The notes: a model not told the origin generated them from the sequence alone. Positions 21,758-33,802 are shown, counted from the stretch's first letter. The stretch: DNA of 64,000 bases from Reticulitermes speratus (GCA_021186555.1 JAJKFL010000010.1:5760085-5824084); one strand, 5' to 3'. Program-made: numbers and translations.

Positions 21758-22233
21758 CAATCTTCAGTATTGAGAATGCAGTTTGTGTATTGATTCCTTC
21801 TTAATTCAAAAAGCATTTCCACCGCCATAGATATATGACAGCGAGTTAGAAGTTGTTGTGCATTTTGGATTGGAAAGGATGTGGAAGGACCCCTTCCGGG
21901 CGTATTTTAAGATCCTGTTCCTTTATCTGCCTGAAGGAACTGAGGGATATAAAAATTAGTATCACAGAAAATAGTTCCCAATGTTTAGAGTCAAACACTG
22001 AACCTTTGATTAGGAAGCTGCCGTGCTAACCAGTTTGTTGTTTATTGCACCACTCCATGAGAAAATTACTATACAAGTCTGGATATAAGGTGGGGGTTTC
22101 TCTCTGAAATAGCCGCACAGAATAGGGGTCGCCATATGATCAAGACCTTACAGCATTGTCTTGTAACACATCAGGGACATATCATGGAGACGTCACTTCA
22201 TAGTAAATACAGACTAATAAGGATGCATTGGGA

Positions 22234-22306
22234 GATCCGGGTGGCCGTGAGGTCTAAAGCGTAGATCTGCAGCCGCTTAATTGCTGGAATCGCGGGTTCG
22301 AATCCC
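22234..22306 (+). mobile_element. SINE-C head only
   Basis: A 73-bp tRNA-like head ('gggtggccgtgaggtctaaa' through B-box GGTTCGAATCCC) ends exactly where a second SINE-C begins. Confidence 0.85.
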
Positions 22307-22676
22307 GATCCCAGTGGCCGCGCGGTCTAAGGCGTGGGTCTACGGCCGTTCGCTTACTGGGATCGTGGGTTCGATTCCCACCGGGGGCATGGATGTTTGT
22401 GTTGTGTTTGATTTAAGGACGGTAGCATGTAACGTAAAGTGACATGAAGGACGAAAGGATTTAAACAGTACAAAAATGGATCAAAGGGGAAAAACCCCGG
22501 ACAGAAAAAAAAAAATCCGGCTGCGGGCATTTTTTGTGTGTCGTGCAGGTAAAGGCCTATGCGATGAGCTGATCACTCGTTTAGAGGTGTCCCACCTGGT
22601 ATGCATGTGTGTCTAATTGTGTGTTATACAGAAACCTCAACAATGAGGCAACCTAGGCCCGAGTTGAGCTGTTGCA
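22307..22676 (+). mobile_element. SINE-C copy with internal insert
   Basis: The head has A-box 'gtggccgcgcggtctaagg' and B-box GGTTCGATTCCC (near 22368-22380). The body is normal to about 22408. About 130 bp of foreign sequence follow (about 22410-22540, with a small hairpin near 22490), and the body then resumes at 'aggtaaaggcctatgcgatg'. Confidence 0.82.
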
Positions 22677-22724
22677 TCACAGAAAAAAATAATGTATTGA
22701 TTTATGTGTGTATGGTACATAAAG

Positions 22725-23248
22725 CAAAAACAGCATTCAACAAGAAGAAAAATCTTTTCACCAGCAAACTGGAATTAAATTTAAGGAAGAAACTAGTAAA
22801 GTGCTACATTTGGAGCATAGCTTTGTGTGGTGCTGAAACGTGGACACTTCGGAAAGTAGATCAGAAGTATCTGGAAAGTTTTGAAATGTGGTGCTGGAGA
22901 AGAATGGAGAAGATCAGTTGGACCGATCGTGTGAGAAATGAAGAAGTAATTACACAGAGTCAAGGAGGAGAGGAATATCGTACATACAATAAAAAGAAGG
23001 AAGGCTAACTGGATTGGTCACATCTTGCGTAGAAAACTGCCTTCTGAAGCACGTGATTGAAGGAAAGTTAGAAGGAAGGATAGAAATGACGGGACGACGA
23101 GGGAGAAGACGTAAGCAGCTACTGGATGACCTTAAGGAAAAGAAAAGATACTGGAAATTGAAAGAGGAAGCACTAGATCGCACCCTGTGGAGAACTCGCT
23201 TTGGAAGAGGCTACGGACCTGTCGTAAGACAGACTACAGAATGAATGA
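22725..23248 (+). mobile_element. LINE-2 insertion, 5'-truncated, with TSD
   Basis: The 13-bp TSD ATGGTACATAAAG (22712-22724 and 23249-23261) defines the whole insert. It reads LFTSKLELNLRKKLVKCYI, GAETWTLRKVDQKYLESFEM and CWRRMEKISWTDRVRNEE. One extra A near 22947 and another near 23033 shift the frame. It then reads EGKLEGRIEMTGRRGRRRKQ to a final GYGPVVRQTTE and a stop. The tail is a short (ATGA)n. This is the reference copy for the others: it has a single 39-bp end unit, so the arrays elsewhere are later expansions. Confidence 0.93.
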
Positions 23249-23261
23249 ATGGTACATAAAG

Positions 23262-25036
23262 TCACCTATGCGTATAGTTTTTAATTTTATATATTCCTCT
23301 GGAACTTACTAATATTTTATTACATTTTCTAAACTTCATGAGTTTTTTTCACTTCCAAATACCGCAGTCAGAAAGAGGGAGTCAACTTATATTCCGGCTT
23401 GAACGGAATTTTTTTACTTGGAAAATATTTCCTTATTTTTAAGACAAATTTTTATTTAAGTGTGACTGTTTTGAGTGTCACTGAAATATTGAATTCAAAT
23501 ATCTGCCAGCACAGCGACTGTCCTCGCTGGTGAGTGTGTGTTTGTGTTCTGTAACAGTTATCAGTTTCTGCAGAGTGTTATCTCTTTATGCATTTGTAAA
23601 ATGATGTGTGAAATACAGAGGCTGAAACATTTGTCTGGTGTACAATAAAATACGCGCCTGTTGCATGCTCATTATTATACATACATATGGATCAATGTGT
23701 GGAACCTATTGTCATGTCTACGAAACATAATTATCATGTTATAAATTTGGAGTGAAGTTACAACAAAAACATTACGTCAGCCAATGAAACGTGTATCTGA
23801 CATTAGATACATTCTAGGGTTATTATTATATCTGATCCATATTGTTTGTCTTTTCCAGTCTTTGTTCAAATTTTATAAAATAACCTTCATCGGCCAAACG
23901 GGCCGTCCGCGTCCAATTAAATGTAACTACTCACGGCCGAAAGGGACAATGCTGTCATTGAGGTTCATGCATGGGCATTTTAAACGAAAATAATTCCGTC
24001 CATCAGCTTCTATATTGGCATTTAAAAGGCCAGACAACAAAGGTGAAAGATAATGCTGATTTTGAACTACAGATCTGAATATTGGATAAAGCATTGTTCG
24101 AAAAGGGAGAGATTGGTTCAGCTGTAATTGAGTTCCCAAATTCGGTCAATGAAGTTACCTAACATCATAGACTTAAGAGAAAGTTATTAGTGTGGACTTA
24201 TTAAACCATTTAGACTGAACTTCATGTAAATTATATTCAAAATTTCAGTTAATGCCTTACAGAGAAAGGGCAACTCTCAATTAGAAAACATAATCAATTA
24301 ACGCTGTTCAGAAAAAACTGCTTAATTTTGAGAGCCATATGAATCATATAAATACAGGATGTGGGTAGAATTCAGCGTCTTCTGATGTTAAAACTGGTGT
24401 ACATGTAACAGCTGCTGAATTATAGAAGGTGAAATAGCGTAGATCCTCATTGTTAGTGATTAATAGTGAACAAAGGAACAGATATAAACACTGAAATTAA
24501 TTTGCATTGTAAAATGTCTCTTTGGTTGCGAGAAGGTATGAAAGGCCACTTTCAAAATATAGCATCAGAAAGCGTAACAACCTTGAAAGTTTTCGTTATA
24601 ATACAAAAACGTTTCAGAAGCATGAAGTACACAAAATGAATACAGGAACCTCTCATTCCATAAGGCACTACGGCGATCGACATAACCTAAGGAAGGACGG
24701 ATTTCAACTGAGCTGAGAGTCGTCTGCGCAAAGACTGATCTTCAAATTCAAAGTTTTACAGAGCATATTTATTTTTCCATAAGTCCGGCTGTGCCCCTTC
24801 GGGAGATATTAAAAAAAACGTTTCTTTCTCTGTCTATTAAGCAGTCAATTCTAGTGATGTTTTGTACAGCCTCGGTTGTCGATTGGAGGAAGAAATTTTA
24901 AAACAGCGCTGAAACAGAACGGTGTTACGATGGAGGGGGCAGTGACACCGCATGACTCTTTTCATTTCTGCATGGAATTTCGGTGAAGGCCTTTGAGAAT
25001 TTGGATACATATTGTGCTCTGAACTTGTGTTCTAAC
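23262..25036. other. Mostly unrecognised non-coding DNA
   Basis: Near 23873-23930 a short frame reads YKITFIGQTGRP, faintly like the start of a GIY-YIG endonuclease domain. The rest of that domain is not visible. A lone TACAGGATGTGGG-like end is near 24354. Otherwise featureless. Confidence 0.4.
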
Positions 25037-25235
25037 CCCCTGGAGGAGTGTCTTTCTTGAGAAAGTAGTAAAAACAATTCCCGTATTTTATGGAAACAGA
25101 AATTCAGTAGCGCTTTTAAAATAGCCCTCCACTTCTGTCTATACTCAGCTGGATGAAGCCAGTTGATGCCTTCATATTTCTTTAAGATCCATTTTAATAT
25201 TATTCGTCCATTTTCTGCTCCGTATAAAAGTTGTT
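25037..25235 (-). mobile_element. LINE-1 3' fragment
   Basis: The plus strand shows the reverse complement of the 3' UTR ('tctttcttgagaaagtagta', 'cgtattttatggaaac') and of the 'ttaaaggatggattt' region ('agatccattttaatattatt'). Confidence 0.7.
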
Positions 25236-26578
25236 GATTTGAAGACCAATGGTTGGCTGGAAAGACATACTAATTACATACATATTTATCCTTAATTATA
25301 TGACGAAAACCATGGTTAACGAATAAGAAGCGATCAGAGAGAAAGATCGAGACTAGTTTTAAGAAATTTACAGAGTCATTTTACAGAATCATCTAAATTT
25401 ATAAATTCTAAGGAATTAGCACTAATTCATAGGTCAGATTTCTTTTTGAAAGGTCAACTGTCGCTCATACGATCGAAGAATTCCCCCATTTGTATGGAAA
25501 CAAAAAGACCATTAGCATATTCAGAAACCATGACCTTGGAATGAGCAACATATATACTAAATATGCTATGGTTTGGACAATCCGAGGTTCGATTTCCGAC
25601 AATAAAATATGTTTTATCTCATCTCCCAAACTTCCAGACAGGCTCTGTTGCTCACATCTATTAAGTACCGCGGTTTTAACCCGGGTATAAAGCGGCCGGA
25701 TTATGAAGTTGTTCTCTCATTTCAATGTCGGTTATAGTGCCGAAGAAAAAAAGAGTAAAGCTGTACTTTTAAGTTTCCGATGTAGCTTCAAAGCTTACAC
25801 CAGCAGAAAGTTTCCTTTACTATTATTATTATTATTATTATTGTCAATGACCTTGTAAGAGTGGTGGGATGCTTTGATGAAATGAGTGTAGCTAAGGGTA
25901 TGATCAAATGTAAATATTCGGCTTTTTTAAATACCGGGATTTTATTGACCAGCTAAATATATATTATTTGCTTAAGAAGGCTCTGTATACTTTGGCTTTA
26001 GTACGGTCCTTTACTCACAAGAATGCAGTCGACCTGCACAGTGAGGGTGATGAGTTACTGGTCACAAACTACAGACTGTCGGCTTTCCCTATGGCAAATC
26101 ACTGCCAAGGTCAAACGCAAACTCCATAGTCAGTGACTGTAATTATATTTGTGTTTGTTGTACTGGTTATTCAAATTAAACTGTTACCATAAAGGAAAGT
26201 ATACACTCTAAACAATATAAACGTACGAGTTGCATAATGTATCACATACGAGCTGAGTTCTGGGCGTTATAAGGTGTAGTGGATCGCTCCTGTGGGCTGT
26301 CTCAATATTAAGGTTTGTGTATTGTAGCTCCAGGGCGAACAGGTGCAAGCACCTGCCATGACACAGGTGTCCCCTCAGTGTAAGGTATCTATTTTCCACT
26401 AGTTCTTACCCTTTGCGCTTTAATCTTGAAGAGTACGGTGCCGTCACGTTCTCAGTTAAGTGTTTCTGTGACCTCACATAGGGTCTAGGGGATTAATTCC
26501 CCTGGGTGACCGTGGAATCGCACCACTAGGCAGATCAACGAAGTGAAAATTCTTAATTATGTTTTAATTTCAGTAACT
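25236..26578. other. Non-coding; one decayed tRNA-like head
   Basis: Near 25585-25600 'ccgaggttcgatttccgac' looks like an old B-box, followed by 'ttaacccgggtataaagcgg', suggesting a decayed D/E-type SINE to about 25720. A (TTA)n microsatellite is at 25821-25842. Near 25935-25990 there is a very decayed LINE-1 3' end. No coding signal. Confidence 0.45.
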
Positions 26579-26592
26579 AATCCTCTAGTGTG

Positions 26593-26850
26593 GCCGATCC
26601 CAGTGGCCGCGCAGTCTAAGGCGTGGGTCTGCGGCCGCTCGCTTACTGGAATTGTGGGTTCGAATCCCGCCGGTGCAAGGATGTCTGTCTATTGTGAGTG
26701 TTGTGTGTTGTCAGGTAGAGGTCTCTGCGACGGGCTGATCACTCGTACAGAGAAGTCCTACCGCGTGTGGTGTGTCTAAAGTGTGATCGTGAAGCCACGA
26801 CAAAAATGAGGCGGCTTAGGTCCCCAAGGGGCTTCGAGCCATTGAAAAAG
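26593..26850 (+). mobile_element. SINE-C copy, full length with TSD
   Basis: Starts 'gccgatcccagtggccgcg', with B-box GGTTCGAATCCCG near 26657, and ends 'gagccattgaaaaag'. The 14-bp TSD AATCCTCTRGTGTG (26579-26592 and 26851-26864) has one mismatch. This copy fixes both ends of the family at about 258 bp. Confidence 0.94.
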
Positions 26851-26864
26851 AATCCTCTGGTGTG

Positions 26865-27431
26865 AGGTCTGATGGGACGATTGACCACGGAAGATTCTCG
26901 AATTTGTACGGGGAGGTGTTTGATTTATCATAAGGAACTAGTTCTCGTGTGAAGTTCTTTTAAAGGTTAGTCCCTATATGGGGGAATCCTTGTGTGGTTC
27001 TCTTGGCTGTATGTTCTAGTGTGAGATCTCTAAATTTTAGCGCTGAGTTGGTGTGGCCTATTATCATTCATTTCTTCTGACTTTTGATTAAGAACATTTT
27101 TGAAATTAGTTCTGACAACGTTCAGTGAGGAAGGCGTCATGGTAAGAGGCGATAATAATAATAATAATAATTATTATTATTATTTGTATTACGTGAGAGA
27201 GCCCACTGGAAACCTCGAATACTTCTCTCAATAAATTCGTTTTTTTAGATACTGTCAGTTATTAGAAGAACTCAAATAGCATATTAACGACCCTGATATC
27301 TAACTCAACAATGCCCTGGATTAAAAGGCCCTATGCTAGTACGGAAATCACGGGAAGCCCCTCGACTGAAGTGGTCCTTGAGGTGCAGCCACATCAGCCG
27401 GAATTTAAGTCCGGTATTATTTCATTAAATT
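26865..27431. other. Non-coding with (AAT)n(ATT)n palindromic microsatellite
   Basis: At 27151-27184 an AAT run turns into an ATT run, a small perfect palindrome. No element or coding signal otherwise. Confidence 0.55.
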
Positions 27432-27905
27432 TTGTAGTCTGTCTTACGAGAGGCCCATAACCTCTTCCAAAGCGAGTTCTTCACAGAGTGCGATCTAATG
27501 CTTCCTGTTTCAATTCCCAACATCTTCTCTTTTCCCTAAGGTCATCTAGTAGCTGCTTACTTCTTCTTTCTCGTCTTCCCTTCACTTTTACTTTTTGTTC
27601 TCTCTTTCCTTTAATAGCGTGTTTTAGATGGCAGTTTCTACGCAAGATATGACCAATCCAGTTAGCCTTTCTTCTTTTTATTGTATGTACGATATTCCTC
27701 TCCTCCTTCACTCTGTGTAATACTTCTTCATTTCTCACACGTTTGGTCCAACTGATCTTCTCCATTCTTCTCCAGCACCACATTTCAAAACTTTCCAGAA
27801 ACTTCTGGTCTACTTACCGAAGTGTCCACATTTCAACACCATAAAAAGCTATGCTCCAAATATAGCACTTTACTAGTTTCTTCCTTAAATTTAAGTCCAA
27901 TTTGC
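27432..27905 (-). mobile_element. LINE-2 fragment with a single 3' unit
   Basis: On the minus strand it reads MWCWRRMEKISWTKRVRNEE, then IKRRKANWIGHILRRNC and a basic tail variant. The 3' end has just one copy of the 39-bp end (27436-27470), and it is altered ('cgagaggcccataacctct'). Confidence 0.88.
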
Positions 27906-28215
27906 GGTATAAAGGATTGTAAATGGAAATTTGTAAAGAAGTAAAAATTACATGACACAGTTGTAAGAAATAATTTTTCTTTCCCATTATATGTCGCCCT
28001 ATTTTTCCTTAAGGCTTAGGGATAGGCCTACCCGCGTTCTTCCAATGCTGTGCTTCTTAAGCACATTCCAGGGGTAACTGAAAGAGGTTAAGTTGTAATG
28101 ACACTAGTTTTGTTTTTTCGCAAATATTCAGTTGGCTACACTGGGTATTACACTCATTCTCCTGAAAACAGTCAATAGTCTACGCCTGAGTTTTGTTAGG
28201 AAATATTTTTTTTTT

Positions 28216-28455
28216 TCAATGGCTCGACAGCCCCTTGGGGGCCTAGGCCTCCTCATTATCGAGGCTTCAAGATCACACTCAGACACACCACACTCGGTAG
28301 TATTCCTCTGGACGAGTGACCAGCCCGTCGCAGAGACCTCTACCTGACAACACACAACACTCACAAGAGAGAGACAGACAGGATTCGAACCCACAATCCC
28401 AGTAAGCGAGCGGACACAAGCCCACGCCTTAGACCGCACGGCAACTGGGATCGGC
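28216..28455 (-). mobile_element. SINE-C copy with small deletion
   Basis: The minus-strand head ends at 'gatcggc' (28449-28455), with a B-box near 28380-28392. About 15 bp just after the B-box ('gccgggggcatgg' type) are missing relative to the 26.6 kb copy. Confidence 0.88.
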
Positions 28456-28545
28456 TAAGCAGTATTAATCTTAAAAAAAATATTGTGCCTCTTCTTTCTT
28501 ATTGCTGTTGTTCTGATTTTGTCATTTTATTGATTCGACCCGACT

Positions 28546-28745
28546 GTACTTCATTCTGTAGTCTGTCTTACGACAGGTCCGTAGCCTCTTCATTCTGTAG
28601 CCTGTCTTACGACAGGTCCGTAGCCTCTTCATTCTGTAGTCTGTCTTACGACAGGTCCGTAGCCTCTTCATTCTGTAGTCTGTCTTACGACAGGTCCGTA
28701 GCCTCTTCATTCTGTAGTCTGTCTTACGACAGGTCCGTAGCCTCT
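28546..28745 (-). repeat. 39-bp minisatellite, 5 units, at LINE-2 3' end
   Basis: Five near-identical units ('ctgtagtctgtcttacgaca' + 'ggtccgtagcctcttcatt'), one with a T-to-C change (28600). It runs straight into the LINE-2 body. Confidence 0.93.
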
Positions 28746-29065
28746 TACAAAGCGAGTTCTCCACAAAGTACAATCTAGTGCTTCCACTTTCAATTTCCAG
28801 TATCCTTTTTTTTCCTTAAGGTCATACAGTAGCTGCTTACGTCTTCTTCCTCGTCTTCCCATCACTTTTATTTTTCCTTGTCTTCTTGAATAGCGTGTTT
28901 TAAAAGCAGATTCTACGCAAGATGTGACCAACCTAGTTAGCCTTTCTTCTTATTACGGCATATAGAATATCCTTTTCCTCCTTGACGCTATGTAATACTT
29001 CCTCATTTCTCACACTGTCCTTCCAAGTGATCTTCTGCATCCTTCTGCAGCATAAAATTCCTGCG
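28746..29065 (-). mobile_element. LINE-2 body attached to the 39-bp array
   Basis: On the minus strand: GRRGRRRKQLLYDLKEKKGY (about 28795-28855) and, further 5', the RNEEVLH region (about 28975-29010), more diverged than in other copies. Confidence 0.82.
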
Positions 29066-29228
29066 ATGTACAGGAAATATTTAAAACTTTTGTTGCCCAT
29101 AATTTATTTTTCCCACGGAGGACCGAAGCATGATACCAAATAGCAAATTTTAAAATATTTTATTAATAACAATATCTGAGTAAATTACTTCGAAACTGTG
29201 AGACTTGAGGGTCTCTCAGCGGTGTTTT

Positions 29229-29385
29229 TGAAAATTCAAGGCTTCTGCGATGTGACGCCGTGTCCTTACATGAGTAGTGCCTGACATCTAGACTTGACTG
29301 CTTTAACGTTACTGCGATGTTTCGAAACGTCGGGAACTACTCACCCAAAGACACAGCGTCACATCACAGAAGGCGTGAATCTTTA
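29229..29385. mobile_element. Foldback-family element
   Basis: Inverted ends 'cttctgcgatgtgacgc' (29242-29258) and 'gcgtcacatcacagaag' (29356-29372), with inner 'gagtagtgcc' / 'ggaactactc' and 'tttcgaaacgtcggg'. Related by its blocks to the 13.1 and 34.9 kb foldbacks. Confidence 0.7.
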
Positions 29386-31090
29386 TTTAATTTTTTATTA
29401 AGGTTATAATTTTTAGTAAAATATTTATCAGATGTACTTATAAGTAATGGTAATATAACCACAAAAATTTCAGTGGTTACTACCCGTATATTAACCACCT
29501 GTTTTAATATTTGAAACTCTGAATTTTACTATGCACTATGTTGATATATTTGCGATGATTCTAAATATAAACATTGATAAATTCCCTAGATAATATTAAC
29601 ATAATCTGTCAATATAAACATGTGTTTTATGCGAGGAACTGCCTGAAGTTTCGTGTGTAATTTGAACGGAGTTTAGTCTCCAATGGCTTGATTCAGGTGA
29701 ATTCATTAACATATTTTTTTAATGAGAGTCAAACCCAAATACAGACAGAAATTAAAAAGCTAAAAATTAAAAAAATAAAATGTAAATTTGAATTTAATAA
29801 AGCGAAGTACAGTAAATAGAAGTAACATGATATTGAATATTAAATGATGTAGCAAATCCTAATCCGAACAAATAAATCATATAATTATGCAGTTGTAATT
29901 TATTGTTGATGGATATAAATATGTCAGTTAATGAAATGTGATTATCTTCTGTGTTGAAAGCATGAACATACTGCAGAATACATTAGCTGCAGTAAAATTT
30001 CTGACTGTAATTCTTACGTTTTCCCAATGACCAAAGTAGTAAATGGAACATTGCGTGATTCTTCTAGTAGTTTATCCGAAAAATAATCACAAAAAAATGG
30101 CTGAGAAATTGAGTTTATTTTTACAAGGATATCTGTAAGAACTACCCCCTTAACTGAAGTGTTGACAGACGTATCTTAAATCACAGAGGTGCGACTATAA
30201 AATGGGGTGAATTTCAGGTAGCTGTTTTGATGAACTGGTTTTAATATAGGAAACAAAGGAATTACGGAATATCAGTAGTAAAAATTCCATGTAATCTACA
30301 CGATTTATTTGAAAAAAAAATTGCTTTCCTGGCATGCAGTACATTCCTGTAATTGTGATCAGAAATTAATCGTAACTTCACAGCAGACGTTTATCAGTGG
30401 CCCTAATTTCGACCCTGACGTGCCCTTTCGTCCCTTAACGTGATGATATTCAGAACTCAACTGTAAGTAACGTACCGCAACGTCGGGGGCAAGTTGTGTG
30501 CCTTTGTGCAGTTATGGTTAATTTCCGATCATGATTACAGAAATGTATTGCATGCCGGGGAGACCGATTAGGAGACGTAATTTTTAACATGTAAAATGCG
30601 AATATTAAATGGAATTTTACTGCTGATACTCCGTAATTTGTGTTTCTTATATTCAACTCAATTCATCAAAACAGCGATCTGACAATCGTGACATTCTATT
30701 GCAACACCCTGTATACGATTATATTTACTGGCACTTTTGCCGGTAAAAATCTGCTGTTGTACAAGGCTTCGAATATTTTTTGAATTGCCTTGAGTTGAGG
30801 TCAGTAACTGTAATGATATTTCGGTCAACACACGCTTAGGTACGAGTGCACTGAAGCTCATGACATTACATAAAACCCTTAGTTTTAAGAGTAATATTAT
30901 TATATATATATATATATATATATTACATATAATCGTATACTTGGCTACATTACATTTCATGTCATTATACAAAAACCACCCTTTGTAGCCATGTCAGGCT
31001 CTAGAGAACTAAAATTAATAATTCGCAGTAATAAAATATTCCTTTTAGGTCGTTAGCCAAAAGAGACAGTTGAAATTATTAACAGAGTTA
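29386..31090. other. AT-rich non-coding DNA with minor repeats
   Basis: An (AT)n microsatellite lies at about 30899-30922. A lone transposon-type end (reverse complement of TACAGGGTGTTGCAATAGAA) is at about 30693-30713. 'gtaccgcaacgtcgg' near 30472 recalls the foldback family. No coding signal. Confidence 0.5.
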
Positions 31091-31094
31091 TAGT

Positions 31095-31565
31095 GCATGA
31101 AGCAGACTTCTTCTTGAGAAACTGACAGTTTCTCAGCTATTCAATAAATGCCTACCGTTTTATGAAACCTGAAAACTCATTACTGAATTCACAAAAACTC
31201 CGCCATTTTTTTCCTATTCTCAGCCAGATCATTTCACGCCCTCTCAGTATATTTATTTAACGTCCATTTTAATATTATCCTTCCATATACGCTTAGGTCT
31301 TAAAATTAGTTTCTTCAGATCTCCACACCAAAATCCTACACGACCTTTCCTATCCCCCATTCACGCCACATGCCCAGCCAATCTCCTTCTCGATTTGATC
31401 ACTCCAATAATATTTGGTGAGGAATACAGATAATGAAGCTCCTAATTATGCAATTTCCTCCAGTTCCCTTTTACCTCCAACCTCTGTTACCTCCAACCTC
31501 TTAGACCCAAACACTTGTTCAGACGCTTATTCACAAATATTTGAAGAGAGCCACACTTAATATCA
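31095..31565 (-). mobile_element. LINE-1 fragment
   Basis: The plus strand shows the reverse complement of the 3' UTR, 'tccattttaatattatcctt', 'catgcccagccaatctcctt' and the 'cccaaacacttgttc' region. Many indels. Confidence 0.78.
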
Positions 31566-31679
31566 ATGTAAGGACACAAAAGCCAGGGCCCTATATTAGA
31601 CTTTTTGGGACACCAGGTTTCAGACTGTAAGAAGAAGAAGAAGAAGAAGAGTTGACGGGGTAAGAACCGAGGTTTATTC

Positions 31680-31940
31680 CCTGGTGAGATAGTTATTCAG
31701 TGAAAAATACAGAGAGAGCTTGCTATACATAGACGTCGATAGGAGGATAATATTGAAATGGATCTCAAAGGAATGGGTTGGAGGGCCGTGAACTGGTTTG
31801 ATATGGCTCAGGATATGGACGAAGTGTGGGCTGTTTCGAAAATGTTAATAAAATTTCGGTGTCCATAAAATTCGAGGAATTTCTTGGCCAGCTGAAGAAA
31901 TGTTGGTTTCTCAATAGGGACTGCGTTGTAAAGAGTTGAA
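31680..31940 (+). mobile_element. LINE-1 3' fragment
   Basis: Contains 'aggaggataatattgaaatg', the W-F-DMAQDMD version of the WIDLAQDRD segment, and the 3' UTR end 'ggactgcgttgtaaagagtt'. It lies head to head with the minus-strand copy at 31.1 kb. A (GAA)n run at 31629-31650 separates them. Confidence 0.75.
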
Positions 31941-32765
31941 GTCACTCCAGTTTAATTCATTTCAATTCAGTCTATTAAGGTGCATACCCAACAGCACCAT
32001 TTGAAGTAAGGAAAGTTAGTCATAATATCGTATATATCTAATCCTGAAATTTGTGAGGCTCTGCATATGTTACACGCTCGCTTTCTAAAACGCCCATTAT
32101 CTCCATCACTTTGCACTGTAGTCAGTAGGTCTAACACATTCATCAGAGTGGAAAGGTGAACCGTTTACAAAAAAAAAACTGGACTTTTTTTTCCCACGAT
32201 TGCAGTGCAGGTTGTAAAAACAGGTCAAGCTAACCTGGCATGATTTGTAGTTTCGCCCTATCCATGAAATTGTGAATTATCACAAAACACACGAGGATTA
32301 ATTTAAAATAGTATTTCAAAACAAAAAAGTATCGACATTATTTCAACTTTGTAACTCTGGAATTCTTTTTATGCTATCTGGTCTGTTAGTAATCAAGGGT
32401 GTTTCTATATCCAGCAGTGATTTCCCCTACATAAAACACTCTTCAATATAGTGGTGTTTCACAATCAGTCGAGTGTTACAAAAGTACTTCCAAACAGCCT
32501 GATTTTAACTAGTCATGGAACAGTGCAGACTTTTCAGTTATTGCTTCCGTCTCTCTTAACTGCTGATGGTGTTCCAGTGAGTCTGAATGTGTCACATATC
32601 TGATATACACACACAGGTGTGCACATTTATCTAACTGACGTGTTTTTCCACATATCATGGGATTCTGTTTTCTTACAAAAGGTCTACACATCTCTTTCAT
32701 TATTAAATTACCCTCAAACTTCTAACCTCTCAATATTTTCTTCTCACTCATTTTTCTTTCTGTAA
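31941..32765. other. Non-coding, nothing recognised
   Basis: No element ends or coding signal seen. Confidence 0.5.
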
Positions 32766-33028
32766 ACAAGGAGAAGAGAAATGCATACAGGATTTTAGTG
32801 AGGAAAACTGAATGAAGAAAACAACTTCGAAAACATAGGAGTAGATGGGAGGATAATATTAAAATTGACATTAAAGGAATATGATTGCAGGATGTGAACT
32901 GAATAAGTGTGACTTAGGATAGGGACAAGCAACGGGCTTGTGAACACGGTAATGAGCCATTGGTTTAATAAAATTAGGGAAATTTCTCTACTAGCTTTTG
33001 ATAAAGGACTGCGCTGAATGGAATTAGT
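32766..33028 (+). mobile_element. LINE-1 3' fragment
   Basis: Reads 'gcatacaggattttagtgag', 'gaggataatattaaaattga' and 'aggatagggacaagcaac', ending near 'gcgctgaatggaattag'. Confidence 0.78.
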
Positions 33029-33326
33029 TATGATTTCTTTGTAAGTAGTACAGATCATAATGGCATAATCATACCTATCTTTCACATGTTTTATGTCCGA
33101 AACCACTTAAAGTAATATGATTAAATTTCGTAACGGCGACCAGTAATTTACTATTTAGTTGTCGTCGAATAAAATAACTACTTTACATATTGACATTAAT
33201 CAATTTTATGAATAAGCATTGTCACGAAGTTAAGTGCATGGCATAAAGTATGGACTTCACTAAGGCAAAAACTTATATTTCAAATATTTTATTCTGATTT
33301 CAACGTGCATTTTTGAACATTAATCA

Positions 33327-33802
33327 TGTTTTACACAACCAAATGTACATATTTATTTAAAGAACATTAAAATACAATTTAATCTCCAATTCAACAAATG
33401 AAAAGTGACATCACAGATATAAGTGAAGGCTGTGACAATATATGTATACTCTACATTTTAATATTATTTTAAAGCTACGAGAAACATCACGAACAATAGT
33501 GAGAGTGAAGGAGATACATTTTGTAAAGTGTACAATTAATAAGAAGTGCTTTTAAGTACGCATTTGTTCACGCAACAAGTGGTGGAAGAAAGTCTATTGA
33601 GATATGGTGATGACTGTACTCCTTTACAGAGGACCAATATATGTGTACGTGTTTTATAAACAAGCAGTTGTGACACCCCCTGATGATGGCTTATCGATAA
33701 GCCGAAACATATGTAGGGGTTTTTTTATCTAACATTTTATAGAATATTTTAATGTACTTTAAATAAAGAAGTGCATTTGGTTGGTGTAAAAAAGTATTTA
33801 TA
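33327..33802. mobile_element. Foldback element with intact hammerhead-like motif
   Basis: The left arm ('ttttacacaaccaaatgtac' near 33330, then 'atttatttaaagaacatta') is the inverse of the right arm (about 33743-33802, ending 'gcatttggttggtgtaaa'). About 350 bp of non-coding DNA lie between, and the motif sits at the inner edge of the right arm. Confidence 0.65.
33675..33720 (+). ncRNA. Hammerhead-ribozyme-like motif, best example
   Basis: Stem I ACCCC (33675-33679) pairs with GGGGT (33716-33720). The core is CTGATGA (33680-33686), with one linker T. Stem II is GGCTTA/TAAGCC closed by TCGA (33688-33703). Then comes GAAA (33704-33707), stem III of 2-3 bp (AC(A)/(T)GT), and TA at 33714-33715. 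The predicted cut follows A33715. All invariant core bases are present. The linker T between A9 and stem II departs from the usual consensus, although natural hammerheads with an extra base near there are known. Confidence 0.55.
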
